Positions 19,390 to 32,308 of a stretch of 64,000 nt of DNA are shown piece by piece; position 1 is the first letter of the stretch; each line of letters opens with the position of its first letter. The notes below the pieces were generated by a model. That model saw only the letters and a program-made list of their open reading frames with translations, was not told where the DNA came from and searched no databases. The stretch comes from Cyprinodon diabolis (taxonomy: Eukaryota > Chordata > Actinopteri > Cyprinodontiformes > Cyprinodontidae), in assembly GCA_030533445.1 (NCBI GenBank), contig JARPUW010000299.1, forward strand, positions 1-64,000, in the 5' to 3' direction. A program made the translations under genes and the position numbers.

Positions 19390-21375
19390 GTGCTGAGTGG
19401 CAAGGGAAGTGTCATGTACAGCAGTCATATAGTATCCATTTCCCAATGTTAAATCAGTCCTTTCACCCTCCATTAGATTAATATGTGCTGTTTAAAACAG
19501 CAGAGGTAAAATCTGTTTGAAGCTTGGTAACCTTGACAACGCTTAACGAGCCTCTCACTGACACAGACAACAGCTGCACTCACTATTGGTTTCTTCTTCC
19601 CAGGCTTTTTTGTATGGGAAGAACGGCACCGAACAAACGACTACTGATCAAAAACCGTATGAGTTATTCAAAAAACATTTTCACCATGAGCATCAGCAAT
19701 CCTTCGACTCCAACTATACCAACTTTGGTGTATGTGTGTCATTCAGAAAAATATTTATGACGAGTTGAAAACACATAGTCTGATTCGTTTTTCTCCCATC
19801 TTCAGCTCAAAAAGAATGGAGAAAGGCTGAAACTCTCATCCACTTTAGGTTGGTCTGGAGGGTTTTTAAGGCAAAGTATTAATCCTACCGTAATTCCGAA
19901 GACATTGTGTGAGTCCAGAGGTTTCAGTCTACAAACTGACCAAAAATGGTGACTGTAGCTCCAAATATGTGGCCGTGAGGGCGAGAATAAGATGTTTGAT
20001 CTTAAAAAATGGCCGCCTCACACTAAGATTTCAGCAGCTGCACTCTAGCAGGCTGCTGCAGAAGCTAACTGTCAGCTAGCTTCCAGGTGCTTACCCTCCG
20101 AACAAACGACTGCTGAGCAAAAACCGTAAAAGATATCTGAAAAATTCTTTCAGTGAAAGCAACATCTATCCTTTGTCTCAGACTGGGGTAACCTTCATGT
20201 CTGTAGGTCTTTCACAACCCAAAACGAAGCACAAACAAAATGGTTGGCCCACCTGCTCCTCCCTTTGTTTGAACTGCAGGACCTCACTCTCACTCACCTT
20301 TTAGCTGCTAAAGCACCCCTCCGAACAAACGACTGCTGAGTAAAAACCGTAAAAGGTATCTGAAAAATTCTTTTTATCTAAGCGACAGCTATATCTTGTC
20401 TTCAATTGGAGTAACTTTCATGGCTGTAGGTCATCTACAAACTGAATGGGAAGAGAAAGAAAAAGAAAAAACGTTTCATCACACCTAAGCTTCTAATTGA
20501 GCTAGCTGCAGCAGGTCACTGTCACTCAGCTTTCAGGTGCTTAAAATGTCCTCCGAACAAACGACTGCTGAGCAAAAACCGTATGAGTTATTCAAAAAAT
20601 TTTTTCACCGTGAGCGTCAGTCATCCTTCGACTCCAACTATGCCAACTTTGGTGTATGTGTGTCATTCAGAAAAATATTTATGACGAGTTTAAAACACAT
20701 AGTCGGATTCGTTTTTCTCCCCTCTTCTGCTCCAAAACCAATGAAAAACGGCTCTGATTTTCATCGACTTTAGGTCGGTCTGGAGGGTTTTTAAGGAAAA
20801 GTATTAATCCTACCGTAATTCCGAAGATATTGTGTGGGTCCAGAGATTTCAGTCTACAAACTGACCAAAAATGGTGACTCTAGCTATAAATATGTGGCCG
20901 TGAGGGCGAGTTTAAAATGTTTTTTTGTGTTTAAAAAACGCCTGCCTCACACTCTAGCTTTTCAGTTGCTCCACTCTAGCAGGCTGGATTTTGCTAAAAC
21001 TTTGTGGCGCTTGAGGTCTGATTATACAAAAACCGTAGCAGTTATCAACATACCGTCTTCAGTTTTAAATAGACGAAGGATTTATCTACAAACTGAGCTT
21101 CAAACTGTTTTTCTAGGTGAATGTATGCCGACACAGTGAAGTGCTGTTTTTTATGCTTTTTTTTTCCTCTCCCCATTCATTTCCTATGGGATTTTTTTGC
21201 GACGTTTTCGCTAATAATTCGCAAACCTTCGGACTAATGAGAAAGTTTTATACAAGCACACATCACCCCATTGGTCCCGACGCGTGTGCCAACTTTGGGC
21301 CCGATCCGCCAAACCGTGCGGGACTAGTTACGCGCCGAAGTTTTGGGTATACGGGAGAATTATAATAATAATAAT

Positions 21376-21435
21376 ACGCGGAATAAATATGTGCAATAGT
21401 AGTAGGTGGGCCATGCCTTCGGCATGTGGCCCCCC
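21376..21435. repeat. Single hairpin module in unit 7
   Basis: One 60-base core after a TAA tract. It sits exactly where this unit passes from an alpha 5' half to a type B 3' half. Confidence 0.9.
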
Positions 21436-21708
21436 AACTAGAAAATTTCTAAAGAAATTTTGAGGGGGGCCACCTACTGCCCGTCTGGGGAACAGGGCCA
21501 ATACGGCCCTGGCAAGTGATGTCGGGGCTCCCCAGACCAACTGCTTACGCCTTTGAGGGCTGCTGAGGGAAGGAAAGAGGGCTAGGTCATGGGCAAAGAG
21601 AGCTGTGTGCCACTTGTGCTGAAATCTGGGAAATAGACGTGCACAGCGTATGATGCAAAAGGGTAATATGGGTTGTCCATATTGAACCGCAGTGGGTAAA
21701 GCTCAGTT

Positions 21709-21918
21709 GGTGGGCTCCGCCCGCCTGCTAGGAGCCCTTGCAGCGATGAAAAAAATCACCAATGGCGGGCTCTGCCCGCCTGCTAAGAGCCATTGCAGTG
21801 ATGAAATCACCAATGGCGGGCTCCGCCCGCCTTCTAAGAGCCATTGCAGTGATGAAATCACCAATGGCGGGCTCTGCCCGCCTTCTAAGAGCCATTGCAG
21901 TGATGAAATTACAAATGG
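21709..21918. repeat. Type B GC palindrome cluster (unit 7)
   Basis: Four palindromes, the first with left arm ggtgggc, loops TCC, TCT, TCC and TCT, all joined by 34-base spacers; the tgttaccatt junction of type A is absent. The end reads gaaattacaaatgg. Units 11 to 14 have the same layout. Confidence 0.85.
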
Positions 21919-22598
21919 CAATGAGCAATATGCCAGAATGTATGAGTGTGTATAAGGAAGAGGCTTTTATTCTGTAGAGTCCCTGGAGTCTTATTTTGAA
22001 AGTCTATCATGGAAGTGCATCTAAAGATGGGTCATGCCCAGCAGTTATATAGAATCAATTTCCAAATGTTAAATCACTGGTTTTCCATGTTATTAGGTGA
22101 ATAGTTGCTGTATTACAGAGTAAATGGGAGACTTTTATTGTGAAATTTGCTCTGGGTGTGTTTTGAAAAGGTCACTAGAGTCTAATAAAAACAACCTGGA
22201 AGAGTTTGGGTCATAATGTTGAGCCATTTGCATCAATTAATGCATTAGTATAATCTAGAGGCTTTTATTTTGTAGGGTCGCTGGAGTCTTATTTTGAAAG
22301 TCCAACAGAGTTGTGTTTATAGAAAATGTTCAGACCCGTCAATGATAGTTGATTACTTTCCAATCGTTAAATCACTCTTTTTCCATGTTATTAGGGCAGT
22401 AGATGAAGCGGAAATGGGAGGCTTTTATTTTGAAATTTGCTATAGGGTGTGTTTTAAACAGTCTCCTAGAGTCTATTCTCTAAAACGGGGTTGAGTTTGG
22501 GTCATAATATTGAGCCATATAGGGCAATAAATATATGTAAAAAATATAGAGGCTTTTATTTTGTAGGGTCCCTGGAGTCTTATTTTGAAAGTCTATCA

Positions 22599-25500
22599 GT
22601 GCTGAGTGGCAAGGGAAGTGTCATGGACAGCAGTCATATAGTATCCATTTCCCAATGTTAAATCAGTCCTTTCACCCTCCATTAGATTAATATGTGCTGT
22701 TTAAAACAGCAGAGGTAAAATCTGTTTGAAGCTTGGTAACCTTGACAACGCTTAACGAGCCTCTCACTGACACAGACAACAGCTGCACTCACTATTGGTT
22801 TCTTCTTCCCAGGCTTTTTTGTATGGGAAGAACGGCAACGAAAACAAACGACTACTGATCAAAAACCGTATGAGTTATTCAAAAAACATTTTCACCATGA
22901 GCATCAGCAATCCTTCGACTCCAACTATACCAACTTTGGTGTATGTGTGTCATTCAGAACAATATTTATGACGACTTGAAAACACATAGTCTGATTCGTT
23001 TCTCTCCCATCTTCAGCTCAAAAAGAATGGAGAAAGGCTGAAACTCATCGACTTTAGGTTGGTCTGGAGGGTTTTTAAGGAAAAGTATTAATCCTACCGT
23101 AATTCCGAAGACATTGTGTGAGTCCAGAGGTTTCAGTCTACAAACTGACCAAAAATGGTGACTGTAGCTCCAAATATGTGGCCGTGAGGGCGAGAATAAG
23201 ATGTTTGATCTTAAAAAAATGGCCGCCTCACACTAAGATTTCAGCAGCTGCACTCTAGCAGGCTGCTGCAGAAGCTAACTGTCAGCTAGCTTCCAGGTGC
23301 TTACCCTCCGAACAAACGACTGCTGAGCAAAAACCGTAAAAGATATCTGAAAAATTCTTTCAGTGAAAGCAACATCTATCCTTTGTCTCAGACTGGGGTA
23401 ACCTTCATGTCTGTAGGTCTTTCACAACCCAAAACGAAGCACAAACAAAATGGTTGGCCCACCTGCTCCTCCCTTTGTTTGAACTGCAGGACCTCACTCT
23501 CACTCACCTTTTAGCTGCTAAAGCACCCCTCCGAACAAACGACTGCTGAGTAAAAACCGTAAAAGGTGTCTGAAAAATTCTTTTTATCTAAGCGACAGCT
23601 ATATCTTGTCTTCAATTGGAGTAACTTTCATGGCTGTAGGTCATCTACAAACTGAATGGGAAGAGAAAGAAAAAGAAAAAACGTTTCATCACACCTAAGC
23701 TTCTAATTGAGCTAGCTGCAGCAGGTCACTGTCACTCAGCTTTCAGGTGCTTAAAATGTCCTCCGAACAAACGACTGCTGAGCAAAAACCGTATGAGTTA
23801 TTCAAAAAATTTTTTCACCGTGAGCGTCAGTCATCCTTCGACTCCAACTATGCCAACTTTGGTGTATGTGTGTCATTCAGAAAAATATTTATGACGAGTT
23901 TAAAACACATAGTCGGATTCGTTTTTCTCCCCTCTTCTGCTCCAAAACCAATGAAAAACGGCTCTGATTTTCATCGACTTTAGGTCGGTCTGGAGGGTTT
24001 TTAAGGAAAAGTATTAATCCTACCGTAATTCCGAAGATATTGTGTGGGTCCAGAGATTTCAGTCTACAAACTGACCAAAAATGGTGACTCTAGCTATAAA
24101 TATGTGGCCGTGAGGGCGAGTTTAAAATGTTTTTTTGTGTTTAAAAAACGCCTGCCTCACACTCTAGCTTTTCAGTTGCTCCACTCTAGCAGGCTGGATT
24201 TTGCTAAAACTTTGTGGCGCTTGAGGTCTGATTATACAAAAACCATAGCAGTTATCAACATACCGTCTTCAGTTTTAAATAGACGAAGGATTTATCTACA
24301 AACTGAGCTTTAAACTGTTTTTCTAGGTGAATGTATGCCGACACAGTGAAGCGCTGTTTTTTATGCTTTTTTTTCCCTCTCCCCATTCATTTCCTATGGG
24401 ATTTTTTTGCGACGTTTTCGCTAATAATTCGCAAACCTTCGGACTAATGAGAAAGTTTTATACAAGCACACATCACCCCATTGGTCCCGACGCGTGTGCC
24501 AACTTTGGGCCCGATCCGCCAAACCGTGCGGGACTAGTTACGCGCCGAAGTTTTGGGTATACGGGAGAATTATAATAACTAGAAAATTTCTAAAGAAATT
24601 TTGAGGGGGGCCACCTACTGCCCGTCTGGGGAACCGGGCCAATACGGCCCTGGCAAGTGACGTCGGGGCTCCCCAGACCAACTGCTTACGCCTTTGAGGG
24701 CTGCTGAGGGAAGGAAAGAGGGCAAGTTCATGGGCAAAGAGAGCTGTGTGCCACTTGTGCTGAAATCTGGGAAATAGACGTGCACAGAGTATGATGCACA
24801 AGGGTAATATGGGTTGTCCATATTGAAACACAGTGGGTAAAGCCCAGTTGGCGGGCTTCGCCCGCCTGCTAGGAGCCATCTCAGTGAAGAAAAAAATCAC
24901 CAATGGCGGGCTCTGCCCGCCTTCTAAGAGCCATTGCAGTGATGAAATCACCAATGGCGGGCTCCGCCCGCCTGCTAAGAGCCATTGCAGTGATGTAATC
25001 ACCTTTGGCGGGCTCCGCCCGCCTGTTACCATTGGCGGGCTCCGCCCGCCTTCTAAGAGCCATTGCAGTGATGAAATCACCAATGGCAATGAGCAATATG
25101 CCAGAATGTATGAGTGTGTATAAGGAAGAGGCTTTTATTCTGTAGAGTCCTTGTAGTCTTATTTTGAAAGTCTATCATGAATGTGCATCAAAAGATGGGT
25201 CACGCCCAGCAGTGATATAGAATCCATTTCCAAATGTTAAATCACTGGTTTTCCATGTTATTAGGTGAATAGTTGCTGTATTACAGAGTAAATGGGAGAC
25301 TTTTATTGTGAAATTTGCTCTGGGGTGTGTTTTGAAAAGGTCACTAGAGTCTAATAAAAACAACCTGGAAGAGTTTGGGTCATAATGTTGAGCCATTTGC
25401 ATCAATTAATGCATTACTATAATCTAGAGGCTTTTATTTTGTAGGGTCCCTGGAGTCTTATTTTGAAAGTCCAACAGAGTTGTGTTTATAGAAAATGTTC

Positions 25501-25767
25501 AGACCCGTCAATGATAGTTGATTACTTTCCAATCGTTAAATCACTCTTTTTCCATGTTATTAGGGCAGTAGATGAAGCGGAAATGGGAGGCTTTTATTTT
25601 GAAATTTGCTATAGGGTGTGTTTTAAACAGTCTCCTAGAGTCTATTCTCTAAAACGGGGTTGAGTTTGGGTCATAATGTTGAGCCATATAGAGCAATAAA
25701 TATATGTAAAAAATATAGAGGCTTTTATTTTGTAGGGTCCCTGGAGTCTTATTTTGAAAGTCTATCA
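22599..25767 (+). repeat. Array unit 8, class beta 5' half, A2 3' half
   Basis: 3169 bases. Beta markers (cggcaacgaaaac near 22833, ggtgtctg near 23566). Shares with unit 12 the changes aaaccatagc (near 24241), gagctttaaactg (near 24305, a stop in the frame that is otherwise open here) and gaagcgctg (near 24348). No module. Five GC palindromes at 24850-25086, 3' half A2. Units 8 and 12 agree through the 5' half and part ways at the core (unit 12 continues as type B). Confidence 0.95.
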
Positions 25768-28700
25768 GTGCTGAGTGGCAAGGGAAGTGTCATGTACAGC
25801 AGTCATATAGTATCCATTTCCCAATGTTAAATCAGTCCTTTCACCCTCCATTAGATTAATATGTGCTGTTTAAAACAGCAGAGGTAAAATCTGTTTGAAG
25901 CTTGGTAACCTTGACAACGCTTAACGAGCCTCTCACTGACACAGACAACAGCTGCACTCACTATTGGTTTCTTCTTCCCAGGCTTTTTTGTATGGGAAGA
26001 ACGGCACCGAACAAACGACTACTGATCAAAAACCGTATGAGTTATTCAAAAAACATTTTCACCATGAGCATCAGCAATCCTTCGACTCCAACTATACCAA
26101 CTTTGGTGTATGTGTGTCATTCAGAAAAATATTTATGACGAGTTGAAAACACATAGTCTGATTCGTTTTTCTCCCATCTTCAGCTCAAAAAGAATGGAGA
26201 AAGGCTGAAACTCTCATCCACTTTAGGTTGGTCTGGAGGGTTTTTAAGGCAAAGTATTAATCCTACCGTAATTCCGAAGACATTGTGTGAGTCCAGAGGT
26301 TTCAGTCTACAAACTGACCAAAAATGGTGACTGTAGCTCCAAATATGTGGCCGTGAGGGCGAGAATAAGATGTTTGATCTTAAAAAATGGCCGCCTCACA
26401 CTAAGATTTCAGCAGCTGCACTCTAGCAGGCTGCTGCAGAAGCTAACTGTCAGCTAGCTTCCAGGTGCTTACCCTCCGAACAAACGACTGCTGAGCAAAA
26501 ACCGTAAAAGATATCTGAAAAATTCTTTCAGTGAAAGCAACATCTATCCTTTGTCTCAGACTGGGGTAACCTTCATGTCTGTAGGTCTTTCACAACCCAA
26601 AACGAAGCACAAACAAAATGGTTGGCCCACCTGCTCCTCCCTTTGTTTGAACTGCAGGACCTCACTCTCACTCACCTTTTAGCTGCTAAAGCACCCCTCC
26701 GAACAAACGACTGCTGAGTAAAAACCGTAAAAGGTATCTGAAAAATTCTTTTTATCTAAGCGACAGCTATATCTTGTCTTCAATTGGAGTAACTTTCATG
26801 GCTGTAGGTCATCTACAAACTGAATGGGAAGAGAAAGAAAAAGAAAAAACGTTTCATCACACCTAAGCTTCTAATTGAGCTAGCTGCAGCAGGTCACTGT
26901 CACTCAGCTTTCAGGTGCTTAAAATGTCCTCCGAACAAACGACTGCTGAGCAAAAACCGTATGAGTTATTCAAAAAATTTTTTCACCGTGAGCGTCAGTC
27001 ATCCTTCGACTCCAACTATGCCAACTTTGGTGTATGTGTGTCATTCAGAAAAATATTTATGACGAGTTTAAAACACATAGTCGGATTCGTTTTTCTCCCC
27101 TCTTCTGCTCCAAAACCAATGAAAAACGGCTCTGATTTTCATCGACTTTAGGTCGGTCTGGAGGGTTTTTAAGGAAAAGTATTAATCCTACCGTAATTCC
27201 GAAGATATTGTGTGGGTCCAGAGATTTCAGTCTACAAACTGACCAAAAATGGTGACTCTAGCTATAAATATGTGGCCGTGAGGGCGAGTTTAAAATGTTT
27301 TTTTGTGTTTAAAAAACGCCTGCCTCACACTCTAGCTTTTCAGTTGCTCCACTCTAGCAGGCTGGATTTTGCTAAAACTTTGTGGCGCTTGAGGTCTGAT
27401 TATACAAAAACCGTAGCAGTTATCAACATACCGTCTTCAGTTTTAAATAGACGAAGGATTTATCTACAAACTGAGCTTCAAACTGTTTTTCTAGGTGAAT
27501 GTATGCCGACACAGTGAAGTGCTGTTTTTTATGCTTTTTTTTTCCTCTCCCCATTCATTTCCTATGGGATTTTTTTGCGACGTTTTCGCTAATAATTCGC
27601 AAACCTTCGGACTAATGAGAAAGTTTTATACAAGCACACATCACCCCATTGGTCCCGACGCGTGTGCCAACTTTGGGCCCGATCCGCCAAACCGTGCGGG
27701 ACTAGTTACGCGCCGAAGTTTTGGGTATACGGGAGAATTATAATAATAATAATACGCGGAATAAATATGTGCAATAGTAGTAGGTGGGCCATGCCTTCGG
27801 CATGTGGCCCCCCAACTAGAAAATTTCTAAAGAAATTTTGAGGGGGGCCACCTACTGCCCGTCTGGGGAACCGGGCCAATACGGCCCTGGCAAGTGACGT
27901 CGGGGCTCCCCAGACCAACTGCTTACGCCTTTGAGGGCTGCTGAGGGAAGGAAAGAGGGCAAGTTCATGGGCAAAGAGAGCTGTGTGCCACTTGTGCTGA
28001 AATCTGGGAAATAGACGTGCACAGAGTATGATGCACAAGGGTAATATGGGTTGTCCATATTGAAACACAGTGGGTAAAGCCCAGTTGGCGGGCTTCGCCC
28101 GCCTGCTAGGAGCCATCTCAGTGAAGAAAAAAATCACCAATGGCGGGCTCTGCCCGCCTTCTAAGAGCCATTGCAGTGATGAAATCACCAATGGCGGGCT
28201 CCGCCCGCCTGCTAAGAGCCATTGCAGTGATGTAATCACCTTTGGCGGGCTCCGCCCGCCTGTTACCATTGGCGGGCTCCGCCCGCCTTCTAAGAGCCAT
28301 TGCAGTGATGAAATCACCAATGGCAATGAGCAATATGCCAGAATGTATGAGTGTGTATAAGGAAGAGGCTTTTATTCTGTAGAGTCCTTGTAGTCTTATT
28401 TTGAAAGTCTATCATGAATGTGCATCAAAAGATGGGTCACGCCCAGCAGTGATATAGAATCCATTTCCAAATGTTAAATCACTGGTTTTCCATGTTATTA
28501 GGTGAATAGTTGCTGTATTACAGAGTAAATGGGAGACTTTTATTGTGAAATTTGCTCTGGGGTGTGTTTTGAAAAGGTCACTAGAGTCTAATAAAAACAA
28601 CCTGGAAGAGTTTGGGTCATAATGTTGAGCCATTTGCATCAATTAATGCATTACTATAATCTAGAGGCTTTTATTTTGTAGGGTCCCTGGAGTCTTATTT

Positions 28701-29004
28701 TGAAAGTCCAACAGAGTTGTGTTTATAGAAAATGTTCAGACCCGTCAATGATAGTTGATTACTTTCCAATCGTTAAATCACTCTTTTTCCATGTTATTAG
28801 GGCAGTAGATGAAGCGGAAATGGGAGGCTTTTATTTTGAAATTTGCTATAGGGTGTGTTTTAAACAGTCTCCTAGAGTCTATTCTCTAAAACGGGGTTGA
28901 GTTTGGGTCATAATGTTGAGCCATATAGAGCAATAAATATATGTAAAAAATATAGAGGCTTTTATTTTGTAGGGTCCCTGGAGTCTTATTTTGAAAGTCT
29001 ATCA
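25768..29004 (+). repeat. Array unit 9, one hairpin module
   Basis: 3237 bases. Alpha 5' half, one module at 27754-27813, five GC palindromes at 28087-28323, A2 3' half. It follows an A2 unit and precedes another unit that begins with the alpha marker gtcatgtaca. Confidence 0.95.
27754..27813. repeat. Single hairpin module in unit 9
   Basis: One 60-base core with the same hairpin and AATAAA, followed by aactag and the downstream complementary arm. Confidence 0.9.
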
Positions 29005-32000
29005 GTGATGAGTGGCAAGGGAAGTGTCATGTACAGCAGTCATATAGTATCCATTTCCCAATGTTAAATCAGTCCTTTCACCCTCCATTAGATTAATATG
29101 TGCTGTTTAAAACAGCAGAGGTAAAATCTGTTTGAAGCTTGGTAACCTTGACAACGCTTAACGAGCCTCTCACTGACACAGACAACAGCTGCACTCACTA
29201 TTGGTTTCTTCTTCCCAGGCTTTTTTGTATGGGAAGAACGGCACCGAACAAACGACTACTGATCAAAAACCGTATGAGTTATTCAAAAAACATTTTCACC
29301 ATGAGCATCAGCAATCCTTCGACTCCAACTATACCAACTTTGGTGTATGTGTGTCATTCAGAAAAATATTTATGACGAGTTGAAAACACATAGTCTGATT
29401 CGTTTCTCTCCCATCTTCAGCTCAAAAAGAATAGAGAAAGGCTGAAACTCTCATCGACTTTAGGTTGGTCTGGAGGGTTTTTAAGGAAAAGTATTAATCC
29501 TACCGTAATTCCGAAGACATTGTGTGAGTCCAGAGGTTTCAGTCTACAAACTGACCAAAAATGGTGACTGTAGCTCCAAATATGTGGCCGTGAGGGCGAG
29601 AATAAGATGTTTGATCTTAAAAAAATGGCCGCCTCACACTAAGATTTCAGCAGCTGCACTCTAGCAGGCTGCTGCAGAAGCTAACTGTCAGCTAGCTTCC
29701 AGGTGCTTACCCTCCGAACAAACGACTGCTGAGCAAAAACCGTAAAAGATATCTGAAAAATTCTTTCAGTGAAAGCAACATCTATCCTTTGTCTCAGACT
29801 GGGGTAACCTTCATGTCTGTAGGTCTTTCACAACCCAAAACGAAGCACAAACAAAATGGTTGGCCCACCTGCTCCTCCCTTTGTTTGAACTGCAGGACCT
29901 CACTCTCACTCACCTTTTAGCTGCTAAAGCACCCCTCCGAACAAACGACTGCTGAGTAAAAACCGTAAAAGGTATCTGAAAAATTCTTTTTATCTAAGCG
30001 ACAGCTATATCTTGTCTTCAATTGGAGTAACTTTCATGGCTGTAGGTCATCTACAAACTGAATGGGAAGAGAAAGAAAAAGAAAAAACGTTTCATCACAC
30101 CTAAGCTTCTAATTGAGCTAGCTGCAGCAGGTCACTGTCACTCAGCTTTCAGGTGCTTAAAATGTCCTCCGAACAAACGACTGCTGAGCAAAAACCGTAT
30201 GAGTTATTCAAAAAAATTTTTCACCGTGAGCGTCAGTCATCCTTCGACTCCAACTATGCCAACTTTGGTGTATGTGTGTCATTCAGAAAAATATTTATGA
30301 CGAGTTTAAAACACATAGTCTGATTCGTTTTTCTCCCCTCTTCTGCTCCAAAACCAATGAAAAACGGCTCTGATTTTCATCGACTTTAGGTCGGTCTGGA
30401 GGGTTTTTAAGGAAAAGTATTAATCCTACCGTAATTCCGAAGATATTGTGTGGGTCCAGAGATTTCAGTCTACAAACTGACCAAAAATGGTGACTCTAGC
30501 TATAAATATGTGGCCGTGAGGGCGAGTTTAAAATGTTTTTTTGTGTTTAAAAAACGCCTGCCTCACACTCTAGCTTTTCAGTTGCTCCACTCTAGCAGGC
30601 TGGATTTTGCTAAAACTTTGTGGCGCTTGAGGTCTGATTATACAAAAACCGTAGCAATTATCAACATACCGTCTTCAGTTTTAAATAGACGAAGGATTTA
30701 TCTACAAACTGAGCTTCAAACTGTTTTTCTAGGTGAATGTATGCCGACACAGTGAAGTGCTGTTTTTTACGCTTTTTTTTTCCTCTCCCCATTCATTTCC
30801 TATGGGATTTTTTTGCGACGTTTTCGCTAATAATTCGCAAACCTTCGGACTAATGAGAAAGTTTTATACAAGCACACATCACCCCATTGGTCCCGACGCG
30901 TGTGCCAACTTTGGGCCCGATCCGCCAAACCGTGCGGGACTAGTTACGCGCCGAAGTTTTGGGTATACGGGAGAATTATAATAATAATACGCGGAATAAA
31001 TATGTGCAATAGTAGTAGGTGGGCCATGCCTTCGGCATGTGGCCCCCCAATAATAATACGCGGAATAAATATGTGCAATAGTAGTAGGTGGGCCATGCCT
31101 TCGGCATGTGGCCCCCCAACTAGAAAATTTCTAAAGAAATTTTGAGGGGGGCCACCTACTGCCCGTCTGGGGAACCGGGCCAATACGGCCCTGGCAAGTG
31201 ACGTCGGGGCTCCCCAGACCAACTGCTTACGCCTTTGAGGGCTGCTGAGGGAAGGAAAGAGGGCAAGTTCATGGGCAAAGAGAGCTGTGTGCCACTTGTG
31301 CTGAAATCTGGGAAATAGACGTGCACAGCGTATGATGCACAAGGGTAATATGGGTTGTCCATATTGAAACACAGTGGGTAAAGCCCAGTTGGCGGGCTTT
31401 GCCCGCCTGCTAGGAGCCATCTCAGTGAAGAAAAAAATCACCAATGGCGGGCTCTGCCCGCCTTCTAAGAGCCATTGCAGTGATGAAATCACCAATGGCG
31501 GGCTCCGCCCGCCTGCTAAGAGCCATTGCAGTGATGTAATCACCTTTGGCGGGCTCCGCCTGCCTGTTACCATTGGCGGGCTCCGCCCGCCTTCTAAGAG
31601 CCATTGCAGTGATGAAATCACCAATGGCAATGAGCAATATGCCAGAATGTATGAGTGTGTATAAGGAAGAGGCTTTTATTCTGTAGAGTCCTTGTAGTCT
31701 TATTTTGAAAGTCTATCATGAATGTGCATCAAAAGATGGGTCACGCCCAGCAGTGATATAGAATCCATTTCCAAATGTTAAATCACTGGTTTTCCATGTT
31801 ATTAGGTGAATAGTTGCTGTATTACAGAGTAAATGGGAGACTTTTATTGTGAAATTTGCTCTGGGGTGTGTTTTGAAAAGGTCACTAGAGTCTAATAAAA
31901 ACAACCTGGAAGAGTTTGGGTCATAATGTTGAGCCATTTGCATCAATTAATGCATTAGTATAATCTAGAGGCTTTTATTTTGTAGGGTCCCTGGAGTCTT

Positions 32001-32308
32001 ATTTTGAAAGTCCAACAGAGTTGTGTTTATAGAAAATGTTCAGACCCGTCAATGATAGTTGATTACTTTCCAATCGTTAAATCACTCTTTTTCCATGTTA
32101 TTAGGGCAGTAGATGAAGCGGAAATGGGAGGCTTTTATTTTGAAATTTGCTATAGGGTGTGTTTTAAACAGTCTCCTAGAGTCTATTCTCTAAAACGGGG
32201 TTGAGTTTGGGTCATAATGTTGAGCCATATAGGGCAATAAATATATGTAAAAAATATAGAGGCTTTTATTTTGTAGGGTCCCTGGAGTCTTATTTTGAAA
32301 GTCTATCA
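29005..32308 (+). repeat. Array unit 10, two hairpin modules, early alpha-to-gamma switch
   Basis: 3304 bases. Begins gtgatgagtgg (private C-to-A) with the alpha gtcatgtaca, but by about 29405 it carries gamma variants (cgtttctctccc, gaatagag, catcgac, ggaaaag), so a haplotype switch lies in its first 400 bases. Two modules at 30989-31117. Five GC palindromes at 31391-31627, two with CpG-to-TpG changes (loop TTT near 31398; right arm gcctgcc near 31557). Confidence 0.95.
30989..31117. repeat. Two hairpin modules in unit 10
   Basis: Starts at 30989 and 31058, spacing 69. Confidence 0.9.

Larger units (their letters stand above)
19390..22598 (+). repeat. Array unit 7, alpha 5' half joined to B 3' half
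   Basis: 3209 bases. Alpha 5' half, one module (21376-21435), then a type B 3' half: gaacagggcc, gtgatgtcgg, aagctcagttggtggg, four GC palindromes (21709-21918), ggaagtgcatc, gggtcgctgg, ataatattgag. The change of haplotype relative to other alpha units falls at the module site. The next unit is class beta. Confidence 0.95.
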